Source: Linyphia triangularis (Eukaryota; Arthropoda; Arachnida; Araneae; Linyphiidae). Taken from it: a DNA stretch of 64,000 nt. The DNA lies in NCBI GenBank assembly GCA_963978545.1, contig OZ021733.1, positions 73,005,589 to 73,069,588 of the forward strand, written 5' to 3'. The first letter of the stretch is position 1; every line of letters starts with the position of its first letter. Positions 12,376 to 25,800 of this stretch are shown here, one piece after another. The notes beneath the pieces are model-generated. The model was not told where the DNA came from. It did no database searches and worked only from the letters and a program-made list of their open reading frames with translations. The translations under genes were made by a program, and so were the position numbers.

Positions 12376-12392
12376 GAAAAAAACTTTTTTTC
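12376..12392. repeat. A-tract/T-tract palindrome at the D-A junction
   Basis: GAAAAAAA-C-TTTTTTTC is a perfect 17-bp inverted repeat with a central C, about 12 bases before the next A box. Arm lengths vary from unit to unit. The base pair before the A run appears as CG, TG or CA in different units, and the trailing TCCG as TCTG. Runs of this kind favour bent DNA and are also slippage-prone. Confidence 0.8.
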
Positions 12393-14381
12393 TGTTTTTA
12401 CACATTTCATGAGAAAATCTCTGATTTAAGAATGATTGCAGTTTCTTATCAAACAACTGCAATTATTGAGAATTTAAATCTGAAATTACTAAATACTAGT
12501 GCTCTTGGGGGTTTTTGATCATTGTATTATTTTGCGACAGAGCAAATTGCGTTCACACTTTCTGAACGTCAATTTAGAAAAGTTCTATTTCCAAAATGAT
12601 TGAAGTATTTATGTTAAAATCTATTCTGCATAGTAGTTTAAGTTTAAAATTATTAAATACTAGCTAAATTATCTTTTTTTTGAAATTTTTTTTAGTTTTC
12701 GAAACAAAGATTTTAAAAGGCATTTTTTTGACGTTTCATGAGAAAAGTGCTAAGTGTAAAATGATTGATGTTTTTAAATAAAAAACTAGCTTGTATTACA
12801 ATTTAATTCTAAATTGATACAATAATAGGAAAATTTCCTATTTTTGAACTTTTTTTCAGTTTTTGACCCAAAGATTTCCAAACACCCTTTTTTCATGTTT
12901 CATGAGAAAAGCTCTAATTATACAATGATTGCAATTTTTGAGTAAAGAACTGTATTGCCTAGGCCTGAAGGTTCAAAATTATTAAATACAAGTGAAATTA
13001 GCTAATTTTAAGCATTTTTTTTATTTTTCGAAAAAAACTTTTTTTCTGTTTTTACACGTTTCATGAGAAAATCTCTGATTTAAGAATGATTGCAGTTTCT
13101 TATCAAACAACTGCAATTATTGAGAATTTAAATATGAAATTACTAAATACTAGTGCTCTTGGGGGTTTTTGATCATTGTATTATTTTGCGACAGAGCAAA
13201 TTGCGTTCACACTTTCTGAACATCACTTTAGAAAAGTTCTATTTCCAAAATGATTGAAGTATTTATTTTAAAAACTATTCTGCATAGTAGTTTAAGTTTA
13301 AAATTATTAAATACTAGCGAAGTTATCTTTGTTTGAAATTTTTTTTAGTTTTCGAAACAAAAATTTTAAAAGGCAATTTTTTGACGTTTCATGAGAAAAG
13401 TGCTAAGTGTAAAATGATTGATGTTTTTAAATAAAAAACTAGCTTGTATTACAATTTAATTCTAAATTGATACAATACTAGGAAAATTTGCAATTTTTGA
13501 ACTTTTTTTCAGTTTTTGACCCAAAGATTTCCAAACACCCTTTTTTCATGTTTCATGAGAAAAGTTCTAATTATACAATGATTGCAATTTTTGAGTAAAA
13601 AACTGTATTGCCTCGGCCTTAAGGTTCAAAACTATTAAATACAAGTGAAGTTAGCTAATTTTAAGCATTTTTTTTATTTTTCGAAAAAAAACTTTTTTCC
13701 TTTTTTACACGTTTCATGAGAAAATCTCTGATTTGAGAATGATTGCAGTTTCTTATCAAACAACTGCAATTATTGAGAATTTAAATCTGACATTACTAAA
13801 TACTAGTGCTCTTGGGGGTTTTTGATCATTGTATTATTTTGCGACAGAGCAAATTGCGTTCACACTTTCTGAACGTCACTTTAGAAAAGCTCTATTTCCA
13901 AAATGATTGAAGTATTTATGTTAAAACTATTCTGCATAGTAGTTTAAGTTTAAAATTATTAAATACTAGCGAAGTTATCTTTGTTTGAAATTTTTTTTAG
14001 TTTTCGAAACAAAAATTTTAAAAGGCATTTTTTTGACGTTTCATGAGAAAAGTGCTAAGTGTAAAATGATTGATGTTTTTAAATAAAAAACTAGCTTGTA
14101 TTACAATTTAATTCTAAATTGATACAATAATAGGAAAATTTCCTATTTTTGAACTTTTTTTCAGTTTTTGACCCAAAGATTTCCAAACACCCTTTTTTCA
14201 TGTTTCATGAGAAAAGCTCTAATTATACAATGATTGCAATTTTTGAGTAAAGAACTGTATTGCCTAGGCCTGAAGGTTCAAAATTATTAAACACAAGTGA
14301 AATTAGCTAATTTTAAGCATTTTTTTTATTTTTTGAAAAAAACTTTTTTTCTGTTTTTACACGTTTCATGAGAAAATCTCT

Positions 14382-14677
14382 GATTTAAGAATGATTGCAG
14401 TTTCTTATCAAACAACTGCAATTATTGAGAATTTAAATCTGAAATTACTAAATACTAGTGCTCTTGGGGGTTTTTGATCATTGTATTATTTTGCGACAGA
14501 GCAAATTGCGTTCACACTTTCTGAACGTCACTTTAGAAAAGCTCTATTTCCAAAATGATTGAAGTATTTATGTTAAAACTATTCTGCATAGTAGTTTAAG
14601 TTTAAAATTATTAAATACTAGCGAAGTTATCTTTGTTTGAAATTTTTTTTAGTTTTCGAAACAAAAATTTTAAAAGG
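14382..14677 (+). repeat. Start of a third 5216-bp block copy, cut off at ~14678
   Basis: The first half of unit 14364 matches 9166-9461, with the shared alleles AAAAGCTCTATTT, TTATGTTAAAACTATT and TTTGTTTGAAAT. From about 14678 (GGCAATTTTTTGACG) the sequence switches to the allele set of unit 10451, including TACTAGAAAAATTTGC, GACTCAAAG and GTAATGCCTCGG. The switch is in register inside one unit, so it looks like a crossover or conversion junction that skipped two units. Confidence 0.75.
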
Positions 14678-17600
14678 CAATTTTTTGACGTTTCATGAGA
14701 AAAGTGCTAAGTGTAAAATGATTGATGTTTTTAAATAAAAAACTAGCTTGTATTACAATTTAATTCTAAATTGATACAATACTAGAAAAATTTGCAATAT
14801 TTGAACTTTTTTTCAGTTTTTGACTCAAAGATTTCCAAACACCCTTTTTTCATGTTTCATGAGAAAAGTTCTAATTATACAATGATTGCAATTTTTGAGT
14901 AAAAAACTGTAATGCCTCGGCCTTAAGGTTCAAAACTATTAAATACAAGTGAAATTAGCTAATTTTAAGCATTTTTTTTATTTTTCGTAAAAAACTTTTT
15001 CCGTTTTTACACATTTCATGAGAAAATCTCTGATTTAAGAATGATTGCAGTTTCTTATCAAACAACTGCAATTATTGAGAATTGAAATCTGAAATGACTA
15101 AATACTAGTGATCTTGGGGGTTTTTGATCATTGTATTATTTTGCGACAGAGCAAATTGCGTTCACACTTTCTGAACGTCTATTTAGAAAAGTTCTATTTC
15201 CAAAATGATTGAAGTATTTATGTTAAAATCTATTCTGCATAGTAGTTTAAGTTTAAAATTATTAAATACTAGCTAAATTATCTTTTTTTGAAATTTTTTT
15301 TAGTTTTCGAAACAAAGATTTTAAAAGGCATTTTTTTGACGTTTCATGAGAAAAGTGCTAAGTGTAAAATGATTGATGTTTTTAAATAAAAAACTAGCAT
15401 GTATTACAATTTAATTCTAAATTGATACAATACTAGGAAAATTTGCAATTTTTGAACTTTTTTTCAGTTTTTGACCCAAAGATTTCCAAACACCCTTTTT
15501 TCATGTTTCATGAGAAAAGTTCTAATTATACAATGATTGCAATTTTCGAGTTAAAAACTGTATTGCCTCGGCCTTAAGGTTCAAAACTATTAAATACAAG
15601 TGAAATTAGCTAATTTTAAGCATTTTTTTTATTTTTCGTAAAAAACTTTTTCCGTTTTTACACATTTCATGAGAAAATCTCTGATTTAAGAATGATTGCA
15701 GTTTCTTATCAAACAACTGCAATTATTGAGAATTAAATCTGAAATTACTAAATACTAGTGCTCTTGGGGGTTTTTGATCATTGTATTATTTTGCGACAGA
15801 GCAAATTGCGTTCACACTTTCTGAACGTCACTTTAGAAAAGTTCTATTTCCAAAATGATTGAAGTATTTATTTTAAAAACTATTCTGCATAGTAGTTTAA
15901 GTTTAAAATTATTAAATACTAGTGAAGTTATCTTTGTTTGAAATTTTTTTTAGTTTTCGAAACAAAAATTTTAAAAGGCATTTTTTTGACGTTTCATGAG
16001 AAAAGTGCTAAGTGTAAAATGATTGATGTTTTTAAATAAAAAACTAGCTTGTATTACAATATAATTCTAAATTGATACAATAATAGGAAAATTTCCTATT
16101 TTTGAACTTTTTTTCAGTTTTTGACCCAAAGATTTCCAAACACCCTTTTTTCATGTTTCATGAGAAAAGCTCTAATTATACAATGATTGCAATTTTTGAG
16201 TAAAGAACTGTATTGCCTAGGCCTGAAGGTTCAAAACTATTAAATACAAGTGAAATTAGCTAATTTTAAGCATTTTTTTTATTTTTCAAAAAAAAACTTT
16301 TTTTCTGTTTTTACACGATTCATGAGAAAATCTCTGATTTAAGAATGATTGCAGTTTCTTATCAAACAACTGCAATTATTGAGAATTTAAATCTGAAATT
16401 ACTAAATACTAGTGCTCTTGGGGGTTTTTGATCATTGTATTATTTTGCGACAGAGCAAATTGCGTTAACACTTTCTGAACGTCAATTTAGAAAAGTTCTA
16501 TTTCCAAAATGATTGAAGTATTTATTTTAAAAACTATTCTGCATAGTAGTTTAAGTTTAAAATTATTAAATACTAGCGAAGTTATCTTTTTTTGAAATTT
16601 TTTTTAGTTTTCGAAAAAAAAAATTTAAAAGGCAATTTTTTGACGTTTCATGAGAAAAGTGCTAAGTGTAAAATGATTGATGTTTTTAAATAAAAAACTA
16701 GCTTGTATTACAATTTAATTCTAAATTGATATAATACTAGGAAAATTTGCAATTTTTGAACTTTTTTTCAGTTTTTGACCCAAAGATTTCCAAACACCCT
16801 TTTTTCATGTTTCATGAGAAAAGTTCTAATTATACAATGATTGCAATTTTTGAGTAAAAAACTGTAATGCCTCGGCCTTAAGGTTCAAAACTATTAAATA
16901 CAAGTGAAATTAGCTAATTTTAAGCATTTTTTTTATTTTTCGTAAAAAACTTTTTCCGTTTTTACACATTTCATGAGAAAATCTCTGTTTTAAGAATGAT
17001 TGCAGTTTCTTATCAAACAACTGCAATTATTGAGAATTGAAATCTGAAATGACTAAATACTAGTGCTCTTGGGGGTTTTTGATCATTGTATTATTTTGCG
17101 ACAGAGCAAATTGCGTTCACACTTTCTGAACGTCTATTTAGAAAAGTTCTATTTCCAAAATGATTGAAGTATTTATGTTAAAATCTATTCTGCATAGTAG
17201 TTTAAGTTTAAAATTATTAAATACTAGCTAAATTATCTTTTTTTGAAATTTTTTTTAGTTTTCGAAACAAAGATTTTAAAAGGCATTTTTTTGACGTTTC
17301 ATGAGAAAAGTGCTAAGTGTAAAATGATTGATGTTTTTAAATAAAAAACTAGCTTGTATTACAATTTAATTCTAAATTGATACAATAATAGGAAAATTTC
17401 CTATTTTTGAACTTTTTTTCAGTTTTTGACCCAAAGATTTCCAAACACCCTTTTTTCATGTTTCATGAGAAAAGCTCTAATTATACAATGATTGCAATTT
17501 TTGAGTAAAAAACTGTATTGCCTCGGCCTTAAGGTTCAAAACTATTAAATACAAGTGAAATTAGCTAATTTTAAGCATTTTTTTCATTTTTCGTAAAAAA

Positions 17601-19825
17601 CTTTTTCCGTTTTTACACATTTCATGAGAAAATCTCTGATTTAAGAATGATTGCAGTTTCTTATCAAACAACTGCAATTTTTGAGAATTGAAATCTGAAA
17701 TGACTAAATACTAGTGCTCTTGGGGGTTTTTGATCATTGTATTATTTTGCGACAGAGCAAATTGCGTTCACACTTTCTGAACGTCAATTTAGAAAAGTTC
17801 TATTTCCAAAATGATTGAAGTATTTATGTTAAAATCTATTCTGCATAGTAGTTTAAGTTTAAAATTATTAAATACTAGCTAAATTATCTTTTTTTGAAAT
17901 TTTTTTTAGTTTTCGAAACAAAGATTTTAAAAGGCATTTTTTTGACGTTTCATGAGAAAAGTGCTAAGTGTAAAATGATTGATGTTTTTAAATAAAAAAC
18001 TAGCATGTATTACAATTTAATTCTAAATTGATACAATACTAGGAAAATTTGCAATTTTTGAACTTTTTTTCAGTTTTTGACCCAAAGATTTCCAAACACC
18101 CTTTTTTCATGTTTCATGAGAAAAGTTCTAATTATACAATGATTGCAATTTTCGAGTAAAAAACTGTATTGCCTCGGCCTTAAGGTTCAAAACTATTAAA
18201 TACAAGTGAAATTAGCTAATTTTAAGCATTTTTTTTATTTTTCGTAAAAAACTTTTTCCGTTTTTACACATTTCATGAGAAAATCTCTGATTTAAGAATG
18301 ATTGCAGTTTCTTATCAAACAACTGCAATTATTGAGAATTGAAATCTGAAATGACTAAATACTAGTGCTCTTGGGGGATTTTGATCATTGTATTATTTTG
18401 CGACAGAGCAAATTGCGTTCACACTTTCTGAACGTCACTTTAGAAAAGTTCTATTTCCAAAATGATTGAAGTATTTATTTTAAAAACTATTCTGCATAGT
18501 AGTTTAAGTTTAAAATTATTAAATACTAGCGAAGTTATCTTTTTTTGAAATTTTTTTTAGTTTTCGAAAAAAAAAATTTAAAAGGCAATTTTTTGACGTT
18601 TCATGAGAAAAGTGCTAAGTGTAAAATGATTGATGTTTTTAAATAAAAAACTAGCTTGTATTACAATTTAATTCTAAATTGATACAATACTAGGAAAATT
18701 TGCAATTTTTGAACTTTTTTTCAGTTTTTGACCCAAAGATTTCCAAACACCCTTTTTTCATGTTTCATGAGAAAAGCTCTAATTATACAATGATTGCAAT
18801 TTTTGAGTAAAAAACTGTATAGCCTCGGCCTTAAGGTTCAAAACTATTAAATACAAGTGAAATTAGTTAATTTTAAGCATTTTTTTTATTTTTGAAAAAA
18901 AACTTTTTTTCTGTTTTTACACGTTTCATGAGAAAATCTCTGATTTAAGAATGATTGCAGTTTCTTATCAAACAACTGCAATTATTGAGAATTTAAATCT
19001 GAAATTACTAAATACTAGTGCTCTTGGGGTTTTTTGATCATTGTATTATTTTACGACAGAGCAAATTGCGTTCACACTTTCTGAACGTAACTTTAGAAAA
19101 GTTCTATTTCCAAAATGATTGAAGTATTTATGTTAAAATCTATTCTGCATAGTAGTTTAAGTTTAAAATTATTAAATACAAGCGAAGTTATCTTTTTTTG
19201 AAATTTTTTTTAGTTTTCGAAACAAAGATTTTAAAAGGCATTTTTTTGACGTTTCATGAGAAAAGTGCTAAGTGTAGAATGATTGATGTTTTTGAATAAA
19301 AAACTAGCTTTTACATTTAACTAGCTTTTACTAGCTTTTACATTAATTACAATTTAATTCTAAATTGATACAATACTAGGAAAATTTGCAATTTTTGAAC
19401 TTTTTTCACTTTTTGACCCAAAGATTTCCAAACACCCTTTTTTCATGTTTCATGAGAAAAGTTCTAATTATACAATGATTGCAATTTTTGAGAAAAAACT
19501 GTATTGCCTCGGCCATAAGGTTCAAAACTATTAAATACAAGTGAAATTAGCTAATTTTAAGCATTTTTTTTATTTTTCGAAAAAAAACTTTTTTTCCGTT
19601 TTTACACGTTTCATGAGAAAATCTCTGATTTAAGAATGATTGCAGTTTCTTATCAAACAACTGCAATTATTGAGAATTTAAATCTGAAATGACTAAATAC
19701 TAGTGCTCTTAAGGGTTTTTGATCATTGTATTATTTTGCGTCAGAGCAAATTGCGTTCACACTTTCTGAACATCACTTTAGAAAAGTTCAATTTCCAAAA
19801 TGATTGAAGTATTTATGTTAAAAAT
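14678..19825 (+). repeat. Mosaic segment between the 5216-bp and 6539-bp blocks
   Basis: This stretch holds the second half of unit 14364, units 15014, 15665, 16318, 16969, 17620, 18271 and 18924, and the start of 19609. Most have the short D tail CGTAAAAAAC. Units 15014 and 16969 share the rare AACGTCTATTTAG; unit 16318 has a mutated A box (ATTCATGAG); unit 18271 has GGGGATTTTGATC, otherwise seen only in unit 60846; unit 18924 carries the mini-repeat insertion. I see nothing besides satellite sequence. Confidence 0.85.
19303..19345 (+). repeat. Mini-repeat insertion in subunit C (unit 18924, 685 bp)
   Basis: Where ordinary units read ACTAGCTTGT before ATTACAATTT, this unit has 43 bases made of ACTAGCTTTT three times, with a spacer ACATTTA after the first and ACATTA at the end. 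This adds 33 bp. Nearby substitutions (GTGTAGAATG and TTTTTGAATA instead of GTGTAAAATG and TTTTTAAATA) travel with the insertion in all four units that have it. Confidence 0.9.
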
Positions 19826-22800
19826 TATTCTGCATAGTAGTTTAAGTTTAAAATTATTAAATACTAGCGAAGTTATCTTTTTTTGAAATTTTTTTTAGTT
19901 TTCGAAACAAAGATTTTAAAAGGCATTTTTTTGACGTTTCATGAGAAAAGTGCTAAGTGTAAAATGATTGATGTTTTTAAATAAAAAACTAGCTTGTATT
20001 ACAATATAATTCTAAATTGATACAATACTAGGAAAATTTCCTATTTTTGAACTTTTTTTCAGTTTTTGACCCAAAGATTTCCAAACACCCTTTTTTCATG
20101 TTTCATGAGAAAAGCTCTAATTATACAATGATTGCAATTTTTGAGTAAAAAACTGTATTGCCTAGGCCTTAAGGTTCAAAACTATTAAATACAAGTGAAA
20201 TTAGCTAATTTTAAGCATTTTTTTTATTTTTCGAAAAAAAACTTTTTTTCCGTTTTTACACGTTTCATGAGAAAATCTCTGATTTAAGAATGATTGCAGT
20301 TTCTTATCAAACAACTGCAATTATTGAGAATTTAAATCTGAAATGACTAAATACTAGTGCTCTTAAGGGTTTTTGATCATTGTATTATTTTGCGACAGAG
20401 CAAATTGCGTTCACACTTTCTGAACATCACTTTAGAAAAGTTCAATTTCTAAAATGATTGAAGTATTTATGTTAAAAATTATTCTGCATAGTAGTTTAAG
20501 TTTAAAATTATTAAATACTAGCGAAGTTATCTTTTTTTGAAATTTTTTTTAGTTTTCGAAACAAAGATTTTAAAAGGCATTTTTTTGACGTTTCATGAGA
20601 AAAGTGCTAAGTGTAAAATGATTGATGTTTTTAAATAAAAAACTAGCTTGTAATACAATATAATTCTAAATTGATACAATACTAGGAAAATTTCCTATTT
20701 TTGAACTTTTTTTCAGTTTTTGACCCAAAGATTTCCAAACACCCTTTTTTCATGTTTCATGAGAAAAGCTCTAATTATACAATGATTGCAATTTTTGAGT
20801 AAAAAAACTGTATTGCCTAGGCCTTAAGGTTCAAAACTATTAAATACAAGTGAAATTAGCTAATTTTAAGCATTTTTTTTATTTTTCGAAAAAAAACTTT
20901 TTTTCCGTTTTTACACGTTTCATGAGAAAATCTCTGATTTAAGAATGATTGCAGTTTCTTATCAAACAACTGCAATTATTGAGAATTTAAATCTGAAATT
21001 ACTAAATACTAGTGCTCTTGGGGGTTTTTGATCATTGTATTATTTTGCGACAGAGCAAATTGCGTTAACACTTTCTGAACGTCAATTTAGAAAAGTTCTA
21101 TTTCCAAAATGATTGAAGTATTTATGTTAAAATCTATTCTGCATAGTAGTTTAAGTTTAAAATTATTAAATACTAGCGAAGTTATCTTTTTTTGAAATTT
21201 TTTTTAGTTTTCGAAACAAAGATTTTAAAAGGCATTTTTTTGACGTTTCATGAGAAAAGTGCTAAGTGTAAAATGATTGATGTTTTTAAATAAAAAACTA
21301 TCTTGTATTACAATATAATCCTAAATTGATACAATACTAGGAAAATTTCCTATTTTTGAACTTTTTTTCAGTTTTTGACCCAAAGATTTCCAAACACCCT
21401 TGTTCAATGTTTCATGAGAAAAGCTCTAATTATACAATGATTGCAATTTTTGAGTAAAAAACTGTATTGCCTAGGCCTTAAGGTTTAAAACTATTAAATA
21501 CAAGTGAAATTAGCTAATTTTAAGCATTTTTTTTATTTTTCAAAAAAAAACTTTTTTTCTGTTTTTACACGTTTCATGAGAAAATCTCTGATTTAAGAAT
21601 GATTGCAGTTTCTTATCAAACAACTGCAATTATTGAGAATTTAAATCTGAAATTACTAAATACTAGTGCTCTTGGGGGTTTTTGATCATTGTATTATTTT
21701 GCGACAGAGCAAATTGCGTTAACACTTTCTGAACGTCAATTTAGAAAAGTTCTATTTCCAAAATGATTGAAGTATTTATGTTAAAATCTATTCTGCATAG
21801 TAGTTTAAGTTTAAAATTATTAAATACTAGCAAAGTTATCTTTTTTTGAAATTTTTTTTAGTTTTCGAAACAAAGATTTTAAAAGGCATTTTTTTGATGT
21901 TTCATGAGAAAAGTGCTAAGTGTAAAATGATTGATGTTTTTAAATAAAAAACTAGCTTGTATTACAATTTAATTCTAAATTGATACAATACTAGGAAAAT
22001 TTGCAATTTTTGAACTTTTTTTCAGTTTTTGACCCAAAGATTTCCAAACACCCTTTTTTCATGTTTCATGAGAAAAGTTCTAATTATACAATGATTGCAA
22101 TTTTTGAGTAAAAAACTGTATTGCCTCGGCCTTAAGGTTCAAAACTATTAAATACAAGTGAAATTAGCTAATTTTAAGCATTTTTTTTATTTTTCGAAAA
22201 AAACTTTTTTTTCCGTTTTTACACGTTTCATGAGAAAATCTCTGATTTAAGAATGATTGCAGTTTCTTATCAAACAACTGCAATTATTGAGAATTTAATT
22301 CTGAAATTACTAAATACTAGTGCTCTTGGGGGTTTTTGATCATTGTATTATTTTGCGACAGATCAAATTGCGTTCACACTTTCTGAACGTCACTTTAGAA
22401 AAGTTCTATTTCCAAAATGATTGAAGTATTTATTTTAAAAACTATTCTGCATAGTAGTTTAAGTTTAAAATTATTAAATACTAGCGAAGTTATCTTTTTT
22501 TGAAATTTTTTTTAGTTTTCGAAAAAAAAATTTTAAAAGGCAATTTTTTGACGTTTCATGAGAAAAGTGCTAAGTGTAAAATGATTGATGTTTTTAAATA
22601 AAAAACTAGCTTGTATTACAATTTAATTCTAAATTGATACAATAATAGGAAAATTTCCTATTTTTGAACTTTTTTTCAGTTTTTGACCCAAAGATTTCCA
22701 AACACCCTTTTTTCATGTTTCATGAGAAAAGCTCTAATTATACAATGATTGCAATTTTTGAGTAAAGAACTGTATTGCCTAGGCCTGAAGGTTCAAAATT

Positions 22801-25800
22801 ATTAAACACAAGTGAAATTAGCTAATTTTAAGCATTTTTTTTATTTTTTGAAAAAAACTTTTTTTCTGTTTTTACACGTTTCATGAGAAAATCTCTGATT
22901 TAAGAATGATTGCAGTTTCTTATCAAACAACTGCAATTATTGAGAATTTAAATCTGAAATTACTAAATACTAGTGCTCTTGGGGGTTTTTGATCATTGTA
23001 TTATTTTGCGACAGAGCAAATTGCGTTCACACTTTCTGAACGTCACTTTAGAAAAGTTCTATTTCCAAAATGATTGAAGTATTTATTTTAAAAACTATTC
23101 TGCATAGTAGTTTAAGTTTAAAATTATTAAATACTAGCGAAGTTATCTTTGTTTGAAATTTTTTTTAGTTTTCGAAACAAAAATTTTAAAAGGCATTTTT
23201 TTGACGTTTCATGAGAAAAGTGCTAAGTGTAAAATGATTGATGTTTTTAAATAAAAAACTAGCTTGTATTACAATTTAATTCTAAATTGATACAATAATA
23301 GGAAAATTTCCTATTTTTGAACTTTTTTTCAGTTTTTGACCCAAAGGTTTCCAAACACCCTTTTTTCATGTTTCATGAGAAAAGCTCTAATTATACAATG
23401 ATTGCAATTTTTGAGTAAAAAACTGTATTGCCTAGGCCTTAAGGTTTAAAACTATTAAATACAAGTGAAATTAGCTAATTTTAAGCATTTTTTTTATTTT
23501 TCGAAAAAAAACTTTTTTTCTGTTTTTACACGTTTCATGAGAAAATCTCTGATTTAAGAATGATTGCAGTTTCTTATCAAACAACTGCAATTATTGAGAA
23601 TTTAAATCTGAAATTACTAAATACTAGTGCTCTTGGGGGTTTTTGATCATTGTATTATATTGCGACAGAGCAAATTGCGTTAACACTTTCTGAACGTCAA
23701 TTTAGAAAAGTTCTATTTCCAAAATAATTGAAGTATTTATGTTAAAATCTATTCTGCATAGTAGTTTAAGTTTAATATTATTAAATACTAGCGAAGTTAT
23801 CTTTTTTTGAAATTTTTTTTAGTTTTCGAAACAAAGATTTTAAAAGGCATTTTTTTGACGTTTCATGAGAAAAGTGCTAAGTGTAAAATGATTGATGTTT
23901 TTAAATAAAAAACTAGCTTGTATTACAATTTAATTCTAAATTGATACAATAATAGGAAAATTTGCAATTTTTGAACTTTTTTTCAGTTTTTGACCCAAAG
24001 ATTTCCAAACACCCTTTTTTCATGTTTCATGAGAAAAGCTCTAATTATACAATGATTGCAATTTTTGAGTAAAGAACTGTATTGCCTAGGCCTGAAGGTT
24101 GAAAATTATTAAACACAAGTGAAATTAGCTAATTTTAAGCATTTTTTTTATTTTTTGAAAAAAACTTTTTTTTCCGTTTTTACACGTTTCATGAGAAAAT
24201 CTCTGATTTAAGAATGATTGCAGTTTCTTATCAAACAACTGCAATTATTGAGAATTTAATTCTGAAATTACTAAATACTAGTGCTCTTGGGGGTTTTTGA
24301 TCATTGTATTATTTTGCGACAGATCAAATTGCGTTCACACTTTCTGAACGTCACTTTAGAAAAGTTCTATTTCCAAAATGATTGAAGTATTTATTTTAAA
24401 AACTATTCTGCATAGTAGTTTAAGTTTAAAATTATTAAATACTAGCGAAGTTATCTTTTTTTGAAATTTTTTTTAGTTTTCGAAAAAAAAAATTTAAAAG
24501 GCAATTTTTTGACGTTTCATGAGAAAAGTGCTAAGTGTAAAATGATTGATGTTTTTAAATAAAAAACTAGCTTGTATTACAATTTAATTCTAAATTGATA
24601 CAATAATAGGAAAATTTCCTATTTTTGAACTTTTTTTCAGTTTTTGACCCAAAGATTTCCAAACACCCTTTTTTCATGTTTCATGAGAAAAGCTCTAATT
24701 ATACAATGATTGCAATTTTTGAGTAAAGAACTGTATTGCCTAGGCCTGAAGGTTCAAAATTATTAAACACAAGTGAAATTAGCTAATTTTAAGCATTTTT
24801 TTTATTTTTTGAAAAAAACTTTTTTTCTGTTTTTACACGTTTCATGAGAAAATCTCTGATTTAAGAATGATTGCAGTTTCTTATCAAACAACTGCAATTA
24901 TTGAGAATTTAAATCTGAAATTACTAAATACTAGTGCTCTTGGGGGTTTTTGATCATTGTATTATTTTGCGACAGAGCAAATTGCGTTCACACTTTCTGA
25001 ACGTCACTTTAGAAAAGTTCTATTTCCAAAATGATTGAAGTATTTATTTTAAAAACTATTCTGCATAGTAGTTTAAGTTTAAAATTATTAAATACTAGCG
25101 AAGTTATCTTTGTTTGTAATTTTTTTTAGTTTTCGAAACAAAAATTTTAAAAGGCATTTTTTTGACGTTTCATGAGAAAAGTGCTAAGTGTAAAATGATT
25201 GATGTTTTTAAATAAAAAACTAGCTTGTATTACAATTTAATTCTAAATTGATACAATAATAGGAAAATTTCCTATTTTTGAACTTTTTTTCAGTTTTTGA
25301 CCCAAAGGTTTCCAAACACCCTTTTTTCATGTTTCATGAGAAAAGCTCTAATTATACAATGATTGCAATTTTTGAGTAAAAAACTGTATTGCCTAGGCCT
25401 TAAGGTTTAAAACTATTAAATACAAGTGAAATTAGCTAATTTTAAGCATTTTTTTTATTTTTCGAAAAAAAACTTTTTTTCTGTTTTTACACGTTTCATG
25501 AGAAAATCTCTGATTTAAGAATGATTGCAGTTTCTTATCAAACAACTGCAATTATTGAGAATATAAATCTGAAATTACTAAATACTAGTGCTCTTAAGGG
25601 TTTTTGATCATTGTATTATTTTGCGACAGAGCAAATTGCGTTCACACTTTCTGAACATCACTTTAGAAAAGTTCAATTTCCAAAATGATTGAAGTATTTA
25701 TGTTAAAAATTATTCTGCATAGTAGTTTAAGTTTAAAATTATTAAATACTAGCGAAGTTATCTTTTTTTGAAATTTTTTTTAGTTTTCGAAACAAAGATT

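Larger units (their letters stand above)
11753..12404 (+). repeat. Reference 652-bp satellite unit (four-subunit higher-order repeat)
   Basis: This unit is chosen as the type example because all three inverted repeats described below are visible in it. It divides into subunits A 11753-11916, B 11917-12079, C 12080-12243 and D 12244-12404, which align by shared landmarks. Neighbouring units differ by a few substitutions and by T-tract or A-tract lengths, whereas the four subunits within the unit are strongly diverged from one another. That pattern means an old ~163-bp repeat was first organised into a tetramer, and the tetramer then became the unit that was amplified and homogenised. No reading frame stays open through it. 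Confidence 0.95.
12244..12404 (+). repeat. Subunit D of the reference unit (161 bp)
   Basis: D begins with TTTCATGAGAAAAGCTC. AATGATTGCAATTTTTGAG, a short G+C island at 12303-12312, TTATTAAACACAAGTG and a T-tract/A-tract tail follow. D sets most of the length variation of the unit, through its terminal A and T runs. Short forms (CGTAAAAAACTTTTTCCG) give units of 649-651 bp; long forms give 654-656 bp. The island alleles (CTAGGCCTGAAGG, CTAGGCCTTAAGG, CTCGGCCTTAAGG, CTCGGCCGTAAGG, CTCGGCCATAAGG) are the most convenient tags for unit families. Confidence 0.9.
9166..14381 (+). repeat. 5216-bp eight-unit block, copy 2
   Basis: This is the tandem duplicate of 3950-9165, with the same variant units in register. 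It has private changes such as GACAGTGC near 11237. The near-identity over eight units, when different units within the block differ at dozens of sites, shows that the block itself was duplicated recently. Confidence 0.88.

Noticed and set aside
12376..12392. Possible transcription terminator (inverted A/T runs)
   Set aside because: It repeats in every unit with no transcription unit nearby; it is better described as part of the satellite.
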